64,000 nucleotides of DNA, taken from NCBI RefSeq assembly GCF_021412625.1, contig NZ_JAKCFI010000011.1, forward strand, positions 124,001 to 188,000. Direction: 5' to 3'. The translations under genes were made by a program, and so were the position numbers. Within the stretch, counting starts at the first letter, position 1. The number at the start of each line of letters is the position of its first letter. Source of the stretch: Myxococcus stipitatus. GTDB taxonomy: Bacteria > Myxococcota > Myxococcia > Myxococcales > Myxococcaceae. Under the pieces are notes generated by a model. It was not told the DNA's origin. It made no database searches and saw only the letters and a program-made list of their open reading frames with translations. Shown piece after piece: positions 40,201-57,200 of this stretch.

Positions 40201-43200
40201 GGCTCCAGAGCCTGCGTCCGGACGAGGGTGGCTGGCGGCAGCTGCTGGAGAGCCTGGCCACGCTGTACGTCCAGGGGGCGCCCGTGGACTGGGCCGCCTT
40301 CGACGCGGGGTTCCGTCGTCGCAGGGTCGCGCTCCCCACCTATCCCTTCGAGCGTCGGCGCTACTGGGAAGAAGGTGCGGGCCTGCAACGGCTGTCCGGG
40401 GAGGCCCGCTCGCCGGAGGAACATCCGTTGCTCGGTGGCCCGCTCTCCCTGGCGATGCTGGGCGCGGGCACCCGGGTCTTCGAATCGACGCTCAGCCCCG
40501 CGTCACGCGAGTTGCTGGCGCAGCATCGCGTCTTCGGAACAGCGACGCTGCCCGCGACCGCCTTCGTCGAGATGGCGCTCGCCGCGGGCGGGCGGTTGCT
40601 CGACACGCGGCGCCTGGACCTGACGAACCTCTCGCTCCATGCGGCGATGACGTTCCCCGAAGAGGCGGGACGCCGGGTCCAGTGCCTGGTGAGTCGGGAG
40701 CCGGACGGCTCCGCGGCGGTGCGCATCTTCAGCCGCGCCGTCGCGGACGCGACCGGCGATTGGGTCCTCCACGCGACCGGCAGTGTCGTCGCCAGAGGTC
40801 ACGAGGTAGCGCCGCTCGGCGCGAGCCTCGAGGTGGTGCTCGCGGACCTTCACGCGGCCTCGCCCGTGCCCGACCCCTACCTTCGCGCCCGGGAGTCCGG
40901 CGTCGACTTCGGTCCGGAGTTCCGGGGGCTCGCGGAGCTGCGCCAGCTCGGGACGCAGGTGCTGGCGCGCGTCGTGAAACCCGGAGCGCTCGCGGATGAG
41001 GGCGCCTACCTCGCCCATCCCGCGTTGCTGGATGCCTGCCTCCAGGTCGTGGGAGGCGCCTATCCGGAGCTGGATGGGGCGGAGCTCTACGTCCCCACGC
41101 GCATCGAGCGCTTCGTGATGTCCGAGGGGCTCGACACGCAGATGTGGAGCCATGCCGTGGTCCGCCCCCTGGACCCCGGCCAGCAACGGCTTCGCGCGGA
41201 CGTCACCGTCTTCGGACGGGAGGGCCGGGCGTGCGTGCGCGTCGAGGGGCTCGAGCTGACGCGGACGCGCCAGGAGGCCCTGCACCCCGCGCCCCCCGCC
41301 TCGCTGGCGGGGCTGCTCTACGAACGTCGCTGGGAGCCGCTCGCGCTGGAGTCGAAGCCCGCCGCGTCGTGGGGAGGGACGTGCCTGATCCTCGCGGACG
41401 AGGCGGGGCTGGGGCGTCGACTCGCGCGGAGACTCGAGGCCGAGGGGCGGACGTGTGTGCTCGCGTCCCGGGGCCCCAGCCTCCGAAAGCTCGACGAGGA
41501 TGTCCTCGAGCTGCCGGCGGACCCGGAGGCGCTCGCGGAAGCGGTGGCGACGCTGCGATTCCCCGAGCCCCTGACGGATGTGGTGCTGCTCTGGGGGCTC
41601 GACTGCGCCGACGCGGAGGCCATGGACGGCGCGCGCCTGGAGGCCGCGACCCTGCTGGGCTGTGGCAGCGGCCTCGGGCTCCTGCGTGGACTGATGTCGC
41701 GCGCCCACGCGCAGGCGGTGTGGCTCGTCACGCGGGGAGCGCAGCCCGTCGTCGCGGGGCAGCGGCTCGGGGGACTCCCGCAGGCCCTGCTCTGGGGGCT
41801 GGCCCGTCCGTTGGCCATCGAGGCCTCCGAGCTGAACTGTCGCTGCGTCGACCTGGACCCGGAGGCGGACGTCGAGCTCCAGGCGCGGCAGCTCGCGAGC
41901 GAAATGGAGGCACGCGCGCGCGTGGCGGAGACCCAGGTGGCCTACCGGGGCGGGCGCTTCGTGGCGCGGCTTCGCGAGGTCGACCCAGCGCGGGTCGTCG
42001 CGCCGAGACGGGAGGGGCCCGCGGTGCTGCGCGCGGAGGCCAGCTATCTGGTGGCGGGAGGGTTGGGCCGGCTGGGATTGCTGACCGCCGAGCACCTGGC
42101 GGCGCGGGGCGCGAGGACGCTGGTCCTGACGGGACGCGGCGCCGTGGGCGCGACGGCCACCGAGCGGTTGGCCCGGCTGCGGGAGCAGGGTGTTCGCGTC
42201 GAGTATCGGCAGGTGGACCTGGGCGACGAGGCGCGCCTCTCCTCGCTCTTGGAAGAAATCGCGCGCGAGCTGCCGCCGCTGGCGGGCGTGTTCCACTCCG
42301 CGGGGGTGCTCGACGACGGCATCGTGCAGCAGCAGCGGTGGAGCCGCTTCGAGACGGTGCTGCGCCCGAAGGTGGCGGGGGCCTGGAACCTCCACCGGCT
42401 CACGGCACGGCTGCCATTGGACCACTTCGTGTTGTTCTCGTCGGTGGCGTCGCTCGTGGGCTCCGCGGGACAGGCGAACCACTGCGCCGCGACGGCCTTC
42501 GAGGACGCGCTCGCGCATCACCGGCGCGCGCTCGGCCTGCCGGGGCTCAGCATCAACTGGGGCGTGTGGGCCGGCGAGGCGGGGGCCCGCGTGGAGGTGG
42601 GGGCCTCCTCCCATACGCCGGGCTGGGGCGTGCTCCCCGTGCGCCGGGGCCTCCAGGCGCTGGACGCCCTGCTGTCGAGCCGCCTGCCCCAGGTGGGCGT
42701 CGCGGAGATCGACTGGGCGCGGTACGGCGGTGGTCGCCCGTCTCCGTATGACGCGGAGCTGCGAGAGCGTGCGCGTGGCGGCGCGGCGGGACGCGCGGAC
42801 TTCATGGAGACCCTGGCACGCGCGCCCATCCCGGACCGGCGGGCGCTGCTCCTGGAATACCTGCGCGAGCAGGTGGCGTGGATTCGCGGCTTGGGCTCCG
42901 GCGCCTCGGTCGATACCACGCAGGGCTTCGCGGACATGGGCGTCGACTCGTTGGCCGCGCTCCAGCTCAAGAACCGGCTCCAGACGGGCTTCGGACTCAC
43001 GCTGCCAGCCACCCTCGTCTTCAACTACCCCACGGTGGAGACGCTCGCCGAGCAGCTCGCCTCCGCCTTCATTCCCCTGGAGTTCGCGTCGCGGACCGGG
43101 GCGCGGACGGAGCAGCCCGGCCCGGGCGCACCCGCCTTGGAGGACCTGACCGAAGCCAACCTCGCCCACCTGCTCGCCGAGCAGCTCTCGAAGATGAACT

Positions 43201-43202
43201 AG
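34296..43202 (+). CDS. Hybrid NRPS-PKS: TubC_N docking-Cy-A-PCP-KS-AT-DH-KR-ACP
   Basis: ATG 34296 overlaps the previous stop (ATGA); 2,968 aa. A TubC_N docking domain (1-55) precedes a heterocyclisation domain with the DxxxxDxxS signature (DGTFVDGYS, Asp207/Asp212/Ser215). The A domain (about 540-1040; TSGSTGQPNG at 685) has pocket residues read as D-F-Y-S-M-G-V-L-W-K, nearest to Thr by eye but not decisive; Cy domains use Ser, Thr or Cys. No oxidase insert. PCP Ser1089. Then KS (Cys1320), AT (Ser1772 in GHSTG, His in RAAHS), DH (His2077 in HRVFGTATLP, Asp2246), KR (GGLGRLG at 2588; catalytic Tyr position is His2729, QANHCAA; LDD B-type motif) and ACP (Ser2885). It should build an azoline ring and add one C2 unit. 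Confidence 0.9.
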
Positions 43203-43211
43203 GGGACGCCC

Positions 43212-46200
43212 ATGTCCGCCCAGGACGGCTACGGAGACTTGATGAAGCGGGCGCTCCTGAAGCTCCAGGAGGCGCAGGCCCAGCTCGACGCCAACGCGCG
43301 CGAGCGGCACGAGGGCATCGCCATCGTCGGCATGGGCTGTCGCTTCCCGGGCGGCGCCTCGTCTCCCGACCGCTACTGGCGACTGTTGCGCGAGGGACGA
43401 GAGACGCTCAGCGACGTCCCCTCGGACCGCTGGGACGCCGACGCGTTCTTCCATCCCGACCCGGATCGCCCCGGCGCCATCTACTGCCGGCGCGGCAGCT
43501 TCCTGGAGTCCATCGACCAGTTCGAGCCGAGGTTCTTCGGCATCTCTCCCCGGGAAGCGGCGCGGATGGACCCGCAGCACCGGCTGTTGCTGGAGGTCGC
43601 CTGGGAGGCGCTGGAGGGCTCGGGGAGGGATCCGGCCACGCTGCATGGGAGCAGGACGGGCGTGTTCGTCGGGATGATGGGGCAGGACTACACGCAGCTC
43701 GCCACCAGCGCTCCGGAGCTCATCGACGCGCACACGGGCGCGGGCAACAGCGCGAGCGTCGCGGCGGGACGGCTGGCGTACACGTTCGGTTTCCAGGGAC
43801 CCTGCCTCACGCTCGACACGGCGTGCTCCTCGTCGTTGGTCGCCGTGCACCTCGCCGTGCGGAGCCTCCGACAGCACGAGGTCGACTTCGCGCTCGCCGG
43901 TGGGGTGAACATCGTCCTGTCTCCCGTGGCGACCCTCATCGAGTCGCGCGCCCACATGCTCGCTCCGGACGGACGCTGCAAGGCCTTCGACGCGGCGGCG
44001 GATGGGATGGGGCGAGGAGAGGGCTGTGGCGTCCTCGTCCTGCGGCGGCTGTCGGACGCGCTCGCGGACGCAGACCCCATCATCGCGGTGATTCGAGGCT
44101 CGGCCGTCAACCAGGACGGGCGCACCAGCGGACTGACGGTGCCCAACGGCCTCGCGCAGCAAGAGGTCATGCGCCAGGCGCTGCGCGACGCCCGGGTCGA
44201 GCCCACGCTCGTGGGGTATGTCGAGGCTCACGGCACCGGCACCGCGCTCGGTGACCCCATCGAGCTGGAGGCGCTCGGGGCCATCTACGGCGACCGGAGC
44301 GTGAGGGACCTCCCGCTGATGGTGGGCTCGGTGAAGACGAACCTGGGCCACCTGGAAGGCGCGGCGGGAATCGCGGGGCTGATGAAGGCGGCCCTCTGTC
44401 TGGCCAACGGAGAAGTGCCTCCGCACCTCCACCTGCGCACGCCCACGCCGCATGTCGACTGGGGCCGGCTGTTCATCGACATCCCCACCACGTGCCGCCC
44501 CTGGGACGGACCGCCGTCGCGCTTCGCCGCGGTGAGCTCATTCGGCTTCTCGGGGACGAACGCGCACCTCGTCCTCGAGTCCGCGCCAACGCGGGAGGCC
44601 GTGGCGCGAGGCCCCGAGCGTCCCCTCCAACTGCTGACCCTCTCGGCGCGGTCCGAGGGCAGCCTGCGTCGGTTGGCGGACCGGTTCGCGGACCTGCTCC
44701 TCGAGCAACGAGACCTCCACCTCCCCGACGTCTGTCACACGACGCACGTGGGGCGCTCGGGGATGGAGGACCGGGTGGCCGTCGTCGCGGAGAGTGCTCC
44801 GGAGATGGCGAGCGCCCTCCGGGACTTCGGCCGGGGAGCCCCGGCCACGCAGGGGAGCTGGGTCCGAGGCCAGCGCACGACGGGAGGCCCCCGCGTCGCG
44901 TGGCTCTTCACGGGGCAGGGGGCCCAGTACGTGGGCATGGGGCGCGAGCTGTTCGACACCGAGCCCGGGTTTCGCGAGGAGCTCCTCCGCTTCGAGGCCC
45001 TGCTGCGCCCCCACCTCGACCGTCCGCTCACTCAGCTGCTCTTCCAGTCCGAGGACGGCGCGTTGCACGAGACGCGTTACACGCAACCCGCGCTGGTGGC
45101 GCTCGAACTGGCGGTGGCGGGACTGTTGCGCGCCTGGGGACTCCAGGCGGACGCGGTGCTGGGGCACAGCGTGGGGGAGTACGCGGCGGCCATCTTCGCG
45201 GGCGTCCTGACGCCGGAGGAAGGACTGCCCCTCGTCGCCGAGCGCGCGCGGTTGATGCAGTCCCTGCCGGAGCGGGGGGCGATGCTGGCGATCCTCGCCG
45301 ACGAGGCCCGCGTGCTCCAGGTCCTCGAGGGGCACGAACAGGTGTCCGTGGCCGCGCTGAACGGTCCCAGGAACACCGTGGTCTCCGGCGCGGAGTCCGC
45401 CATCGAGGCCATCGCCAGTCGCCTGGCGCGTGACGGCGTGCGGTCCCAGCGGCTCCAGGTCTCCCATGCGTTCCATTCGCCGTTGATGCGGCCGATGGTC
45501 GCCGGGTTCGAGGCGCTGGCCTCACGGGTCCAGCCCCGGGCGCCGCGAATCCCGCTCATCACCAACCACGACGGCGCGGAGGCGGGCGCGGACTTCGCGC
45601 TCCCGGCGTATTGGGCGCGCCATGTCCTCGCGCCGGTGCAATTCGAGGCGGGGATCCGCACGCTCCTGGGGCGTGGCATCCGGACGTTCCTGGAGGTGGG
45701 GCCGAAGCCCGTCCTCACCGGGCTGGCGCGTGACGTGGCGGGGGGCGATGACGTCGCGTGGTTGGAGACGCTGCACCCACGTCGCTCCGACCACTCGGGG
45801 CTGCTCCGGACGGTCGGCGAACTCTATGTCCGTGGCGCGGCGGTGGAGTGGACGCGCTTCGATGGGGCAGGGCGCGCGCGTCTCTCGCTGCCGACCTATC
45901 CGTTCGAGCGGCAGCGGCACTGGCTCGACGTCCCGGCGCCCTGGACGCGCTCGGGGCGGCGCGGAACGGAGCATCCGCTCCTGGGCGCGCGCTGGGACTC
46001 TCCGGGATTGAAGGAGGGGACCGTCGTCTTCTCCACGGAGCTGGATGCCCGGAGCCTGTCGCTCCTGTCGGACCACCGTGTGTTCGGCAGGCCCGTGGTG
46101 CCCATCGCCGCCTTCGTGGAGATGGCGGTCTCGGCGGCGACCCGCGTCTCGGGCTCGGAGGCCGTGTCCTTGGAGTCCCTGGCGGTGCATCAGCCGCTGG

Positions 46201-48761
46201 TGTTGTCCGAACAGCACTCCCATGTCGTGCAGACCCTGCTGGAGCGGGACCCGGAAGCGGGGCTCGTCTGCAGGGTGGTGAGCCGCGAGGGCGCACGCGT
46301 GGGTGGAGGCGCGGGGGCCGCCGGTGCGTGGAGCACGCATCTCACCTGCCGCGTGAAGACGCCGACGGCGTCACCGCCGCGCGTCGAACTCGAGGACTGG
46401 CGGCGGCGATGCGCCACGCTCGTCGACGTGGAGCGCTTCTCCGCGTCGGTGCGCGAGCGGGGACTCGAATACGGTCCCTCGCTTCGAGGGCTGCTGTCGC
46501 TCCACCGGGGAGAGGGGATGGCGCTCTCCACCTGTGAGGTCGAAGGAGACGAGGGCTTCCACGCGCATCCCGCCCTGCTCGATGCGTGTCTGCGGACGGC
46601 CGCCGCCATCTCCCCCCTTCTCCCGGAGGGAGGGTTGCTGCTCCCCGTGTCGTTCCAGCGGGTCGAGGTGTTCCGTCCGTTCCCGGTCCGCCTCTGGGCG
46701 CATGCCACCCAGCGCGGGGCCGACGCCGCGACGGGGCTGCCCATCACGGACCTGACGCTGGTGGATGAGCACGGCGTCGTCGTCGCGGCGCTCACGGGGC
46801 TCTCGGTGCGCAGGGCGGAGCGGGAGGTCCTGCTTCGAGCGGTCGATGGTGGCTGGCACGACTGGCTCTATCGCGTCGCGTGGGCGCGGCTCCCCGACGG
46901 CGAACCCCGGCTCCCGAAGGGGGAGCACTGGTGGGTCTTCCACGATGAGGGTGGGGTGGGCGCGGCCGTCGCTGCCCTGTTGTCGAAGCAGGGCGCCCGC
47001 GTCACCTCGGTGCGACGCGGCGCTGCCTTCGACGACGGCGCCTCGGGGATCCACCTCGACCCCACGTGCCCCGCGCACTTCGAGCAGTTGTGCGAGCGCG
47101 CCAGGGCCGCTCCGCCGCACGGGGTGATGTATCTGTGGGGCCTGGAGGGCGAGCCGGAGGAGACACCCTCGTTGGAGGTGCTCGCGGCGGCGCAGGTTCC
47201 GGGCTGCGTGGGGGCGTTGCACCTCGCCCAGGCCCTGTTGCGGACGCTGGGCTCCGCTCTGCCCAGGTGGGTGATGGCCACGCGGGCCACCCAGCGCGTG
47301 GCCGCGGACGCCGGGGGCCCGCGCGTCACGCAGGCCCCTCTCTGGGGCTTCGGACAGGCGCTCGCGACGGAGGCGCCGGAGCTTCGGTGTCTGCGGATCG
47401 ACCTCCCCGCGGAGCCCGGTGCCAGCGACCTCCAGGCGCTCCTCGCGGCCTGCTCGCTTCCGGAGCAGGAAGGACAGGTCGCCATCCGGAATGGCGCGGC
47501 CTGGGGCGCCCGCCTGGAGCGGGTGCGCCTGCGCGCGTCGCCCACGCGGAGGGCGACGTTCTCACCCGAGGCGTCCTATCTCGTCACCGGTGGACTCGGT
47601 GGCCTGGGAGCACGGCTCGCCGCGAGGCTCGTGGAACGTGGAGCGCGGCACCTCGTCCTCATGGGCAGGAACCCTCCGTCGGAAGAGACACGCGGGCTGC
47701 TCTCCCTCCTCGAGGCCCGGGGCGCCAGGGTTCGTGTCGTGCTCGCGGACGTCTGCTCCGAGCACGCCGTCGCGCAGGTGCTCGCCGATTCGGGAGGCGC
47801 GCCTCCCGTGCGCGGCATCTTCCACGCAGCGGGGACTCTGCGAGATGCCACGCTGGGCCGTCAGTCGATGGAGGGGCTTCGCGAGGTGCTCGCGCCCAAG
47901 GTCCTGGGCGCGTGGAACCTGCACCGGCTCAGCGCGGGCCTGTCGCTCGACTTCTTCGTCTGCTTCTCCTCGGCCGCGTCGCTGCTCGGAGCGCCGGGGC
48001 AGGCGAACTACGTCGCGGCGAATGCCTTCCTCGACGCGCTGGCCCACCTGCGCCATGCGCAGGGGCTGCCCGCGCTGACGCTCGACTGGGGTTCCTGGGA
48101 CGAGGTCGGCATGGCCGCGCGGCTGAATGGCCCGGAGGGAGTGTCCCCGGGCGCCGCGGGCTTCGGACGCATCCCAGTCGAGCAGGGGTTGGATGTCCTC
48201 GAGCGGCTCCTGGGGGAGGACCTCGTCCAGCTCGGTGTGATGCCCGTCGACTGGACGCTCCTGGGGGCACGGTGGGCGGGACTGGCGCGGCAGGCCCTGG
48301 TCCAGGACCTGGTGACGACCGACGCGCGAGCGCCCCGTCAGGCGGACTTCCGAGCGCGGCTGGAGCGGGCCGCGCCCCACCAGCGGTACTCGCTGTTGCG
48401 CCAGCATGTCGCCAGCCTCGTGGCGAGGACCCTGGGGCTGCCCGAATCCGAGCGACTCGCTGGCGACGAGCGTCTGTTCGACCTCGGCTTCGACTCGCTC
48501 CTGGCCGTGGAGCTCAAGAACCGGCTGGCCACCAGCCTCGGGCGAAGCCTGCGCTCCACCCTGGTCTTCGACTTCCCCTCGGTCGAGGGGCTCGTCGGAC
48601 ATCTCGCGACGGAGCTGGGGTTGCTCGCGGCCGCGCGGCCCGAGGAGGCCGCCGTGGCGCCCGCCGCGCGGGAGGTCCTGACCGCGCAGATTCAAGGGCT
48701 GTCCGAGCAGGAGCTGACGTCACTCATCGACCATGAACTGGAGAGCGCGCTGGCCCGCTGA
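43212..48761 (+). CDS. Type I PKS module: KS-AT-DH-KR-ACP
   Basis: ATG 43212 follows AGGGGA, nine bases after the previous stop; 1,849 aa. An N-terminal helix (LMKRALLKLQEAQAQLDAN) is a docking element. KS: Cys205 (DTACSSS), EAHGTGT, NLGHLEGAAG. AT: Ser653 (GHSVGEY) and HAFHSPLM, a malonyl-CoA-type signature. DH: His955 (HRVFGRPVVP) and Asp1124 (LLDACLR, with Arg where Gln/His is usual). KR: TGGLGGLG at 1458, SSAAS and GQANY (Tyr1600), LRD in place of LDD. ACP: Ser1762 (LGFDSLLAVE). C-terminal docking helix (LSEQELTSLIDHELES). All sites needed for one malonyl extension, ketoreduction and dehydration are present, giving one C=C of a polyene. Confidence 0.93.
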   Translation: MSAQDGYGDLMKRALLKLQEAQAQLDANARERHEGIAIVGMGCRFPGGASSPDRYWRLLREGRETLSDVPSDRWDADAFFHPDPDRPGAIYCRRGSFLESIDQFEPRFFGISPREAARMDPQHRLLLEVAWEALEGSGRDPATLHGSRTGVFVGMMGQDYTQLATSAPELIDAHTGAGNSASVAAGRLAYTFGFQGPCLTLDTACSSSLVAVHLAVRSLRQHEVDFALAGGVNIVLSPVATLIESRAHMLAPDGRCKAFDAAADGMGRGEGCGVLVLRRLSDALADADPIIAVIRGSAVNQDGRTSGLTVPNGLAQQEVMRQALRDARVEPTLVGYVEAHGTGTALGDPIELEALGAIYGDRSVRDLPLMVGSVKTNLGHLEGAAGIAGLMKAALCLANGEVPPHLHLRTPTPHVDWGRLFIDIPTTCRPWDGPPSRFAAVSSFGFSGTNAHLVLESAPTREAVARGPERPLQLLTLSARSEGSLRRLADRFADLLLEQRDLHLPDVCHTTHVGRSGMEDRVAVVAESAPEMASALRDFGRGAPATQGSWVRGQRTTGGPRVAWLFTGQGAQYVGMGRELFDTEPGFREELLRFEALLRPHLDRPLTQLLFQSEDGALHETRYTQPALVALELAVAGLLRAWGLQADAVLGHSVGEYAAAIFAGVLTPEEGLPLVAERARLMQSLPERGAMLAILADEARVLQVLEGHEQVSVAALNGPRNTVVSGAESAIEAIASRLARDGVRSQRLQVSHAFHSPLMRPMVAGFEALASRVQPRAPRIPLITNHDGAEAGADFALPAYWARHVLAPVQFEAGIRTLLGRGIRTFLEVGPKPVLTGLARDVAGGDDVAWLETLHPRRSDHSGLLRTVGELYVRGAAVEWTRFDGAGRARLSLPTYPFERQRHWLDVPAPWTRSGRRGTEHPLLGARWDSPGLKEGTVVFSTELDARSLSLLSDHRVFGRPVVPIAAFVEMAVSAATRVSGSEAVSLESLAVHQPLVLSEQHSHVVQTLLERDPEAGLVCRVVSREGARVGGGAGAAGAWSTHLTCRVKTPTASPPRVELEDWRRRCATLVDVERFSASVRERGLEYGPSLRGLLSLHRGEGMALSTCEVEGDEGFHAHPALLDACLRTAAAISPLLPEGGLLLPVSFQRVEVFRPFPVRLWAHATQRGADAATGLPITDLTLVDEHGVVVAALTGLSVRRAEREVLLRAVDGGWHDWLYRVAWARLPDGEPRLPKGEHWWVFHDEGGVGAAVAALLSKQGARVTSVRRGAAFDDGASGIHLDPTCPAHFEQLCERARAAPPHGVMYLWGLEGEPEETPSLEVLAAAQVPGCVGALHLAQALLRTLGSALPRWVMATRATQRVAADAGGPRVTQAPLWGFGQALATEAPELRCLRIDLPAEPGASDLQALLAACSLPEQEGQVAIRNGAAWGARLERVRLRASPTRRATFSPEASYLVTGGLGGLGARLAARLVERGARHLVLMGRNPPSEETRGLLSLLEARGARVRVVLADVCSEHAVAQVLADSGGAPPVRGIFHAAGTLRDATLGRQSMEGLREVLAPKVLGAWNLHRLSAGLSLDFFVCFSSAASLLGAPGQANYVAANAFLDALAHLRHAQGLPALTLDWGSWDEVGMAARLNGPEGVSPGAAGFGRIPVEQGLDVLERLLGEDLVQLGVMPVDWTLLGARWAGLARQALVQDLVTTDARAPRQADFRARLERAAPHQRYSLLRQHVASLVARTLGLPESERLAGDERLFDLGFDSLLAVELKNRLATSLGRSLRSTLVFDFPSVEGLVGHLATELGLLAAARPEEAAVAPAAREVLTAQIQGLSEQELTSLIDHELESALAR

Positions 48762-48767
48762 GACCCC

Positions 48768-54262
<5,495 letters not shown>

Positions 54263-54266
<4 letters not shown>

Positions 54267-57200
54267 GGATGGGAGAGCTGCTCGCCGAGCTGAACCGGCG
54301 AGGTCTCGAGGTCTGGTCGGAAGGGGAGGCCCTCAAGCTGCGCGGCCCGAAGGGCGCCGCGGGTGAGGAGCTCCGTCAGGCCCTCGCCGAGCACAAGGGG
54401 GAGCTGCTCGCCCTGCTGCGGGAGCGCCAGCGTGTGAGCGAGACGCGGCCCATCGTCCCGACGCCTCGCACGGGGCCCGCGCCGCTCTCCTTCGGTCAAC
54501 AGCGACTGTGGTTCCTCCATCGCCTCGAACCGGGGAGCTCCGCCTACAACCTCGTGATGCCCCTGCGCGTCGACGGGGGGCAGCTCGACCCCGCGCTGCT
54601 GGAGCGCTGCTTCCTCGAGATCGTCCGCAGGCACGAGATCCTCCGCACCCGCTACGCGGAGGAGCAGGGCGTCCCGGTCCAGGTCGTCGACCCGGAGCCA
54701 CAGCTCGAGTTCGCCACCATCCACGAGGCGGAGGTGCTCGCCTTCGAGCCCGACGGCATGGAGGCCTTCTTGCGGCGCGAGGGCGAGCGCCCCTTCGACC
54801 TGACCACGGGGCCGTTGTTCCGGCTCCTCGTGGTGGATCGCGGCCCCCAGGGCCAATACGTCCAGGCCTGTCTGCATCACATCTCGGCGGACGTGTGGGC
54901 CCGCGCCGTCATCGTTCGCGAGCTGGGGGCCCTCTATCAGGCGTTCTCCCAGGGCCTGCCTTCTCCGCTGGCGCCGCTCCCGCTCCAATACTCGGACTTC
55001 GCCATCTGGCAGCGCAACCACCTTCAGGGCGCGGTCCGGCAGCAGCTGGTGGAGGCGTGGCGCAGACGCCTGGAGGGGATGCCGCCGCTGCTGGAGTTGC
55101 CGGCGGATCGTGCGCGGCCCCGCGTTCAGACCTTCGCCGGGGGTGAGGTCCGGCTCGAGATTCCTCCCGCCGTCACCGAGCTCCTGAAGGCGAGGAGCCA
55201 CGCGGCCAGCGCCACGCCCTTCATGGGCATGCTGGCCGCGTTCTTCGTGCTCCTGCATCGACTCACCGGCCGAGACGACCTGGTGGTGGGCGCCAACTCC
55301 ATCAACCGGAGCCGGCCCGAGCTGGAGCCGCTGGTGGGCTTCTTCGTGGACAACCTGGTGATGCGCGTGGACCTGGGCGGACGGCCTTCGTTCACCACGG
55401 TGCTCGAGCGCGTGCGCGAGGTCGTGCTCGACGCCTTCGCCCATCAGGACCTGCCCTTCGACCTCCTCGTCGAGGAACTCAAGCCGCCGAGGACGCTCGG
55501 CTACAACCCGCTGTTCCAGGTGGTGTTCTCGTGGACGCGGGAGGTGGACGGGCCCGCGCCGACCTCCGGGCCCCAGGTCCAGCCGCTCGACTTCGAGATC
55601 ACCACCTCCCGCTTCGACCTCAACCTCTTCGCGGAGGACCGGGGCGACCGGCTCACCCTGCGGCTCGTGTTCAATCGCGACCTCTTCGAACGGGAGACCA
55701 TCCAGCGCTACGCGGACTGTCTCCAGCGCCTGTTGCCCGCGCTGCTCGAGGCGCCGGACCGCCCCATCTCCGAGCCCCCCATGCTCTCCCTGGAGGAGCG
55801 CGAGCGTGTCCTCCATCAGTGGAACGACACCCGAGGGGAGGGCGCCGACGGGCCGTGCCTGCATGAGCTCATCGAGGCGCGCGCGGCCCGGAGCCCGGAT
55901 GCGTGCGCCGTGGTCGTGGATGACGAGGAGTTGTCGTATGGCGAGCTGGACCAGCGAAGCGACCGGCTCGCGGCCCATCTCCAGACCCTGGGCGTGGGGC
56001 CGGAGGTGGTGGTCGGCATCTACCTGGGGCGCTCGCCCTCGCTCGTCGTCGCCTTGCTGGCCGTGCTCAAGGCCGGCGGCGCGTTCCTCGCGCTCGACCC
56101 GGAGGAGCCACCCGAGCGGCTGAGGCGCATCCTCGACGACGCCCGGCCCAAGGTGTTGATCGCCTCGGGAGCCCATCCGGAGCGGACGGGGATGAACGTC
56201 GTCCAGGTGGAGCCGTCGTTCACCGCCCTCCCGGACGCCACGGGCCGCCGCCTGCGCCGGGACGCCGCTCCCGACCACCTCGCGTACATCCTCTACACCT
56301 CCGGCTCGACGGGGCAGCCCAAGGGCACGCTGGTGACGCACCGGAGCATCGTCAACTACCTGCGTTGGTGCGTGGGGGCGTACCGGCTCGAGGAGGGCGT
56401 GGGGAGCCCGGTGCTCGGCTCGGTGAGCTTCGACGGCACGCTCACCAGCCTCTTCGCGCCGCTGCTCGTCGGAAAGGCCCTGTTCCTGCTGCCGCGACAC
56501 CGGGAGCTGGAGGTGCTGGCCTCCCAGGACTACCTGGAGCGGGACTTCAGCTTCATCAAGCTGACGCCGTCCCACCTGCGCGCGTTCGATGGCCTGGGGC
56601 GCTTGCGGGAGGTCCTCGCGCGGACCCGCGCCGTCGTGCTCGGCGGCGAGGGGCTGCACGGCGGTGACCTGGAGACCTGGGTGGCGTCGGATGCCCTGAC
56701 GCGCGTCATCAACGAGTACGGCCCGACCGAAGCCGCCGTCGCGTGCTCCCTCCACGAGGTGCCCCATGACGGGACTCCCCTCCCGGAGCGGGTCCCCATC
56801 GGCCGGCCCATCACCAACATGGAGCTGTACGTCCTCGACCGCGACGGCCAGCCCGTGCCTCGGGGCGTGGTGGGCGAGCTGTACATCGGAGGCGTGGGGT
56901 TGGCCCGAGGCTACCTGGGACGCCCCGCGCTGACCGCGGAGCGCTTCGTCCCCAATCCCTTCGTGACGGGACAGCCGGGCAGGGAGGGCTCGCGGCTGTA
57001 TCGCACCGGCGACCTCGCGCGCCACCTGGCCGACGGGTCGCTGGAGTTCCTGGGGCGGGTGGATGACCAGCTCAAGATTCGCGGCCACCGCGTGGAGACA
57101 GGCGAGGTCGAGGCGGCGCTCTCCCGCCATCCGCGGGTCGTCCACGCCGCGGTGAGACTCCAGCGCGCGGCGGGCGAGGAGCCGCGACTGGTGGCCTGGG

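Noticed and set aside
40503-44453. Long minus-strand frames opposite the PKS genes (up to about 1,300 codons)
   Set aside because: Same effect: shadows of the sense PKS codons, with biased composition and no recognisable domains.
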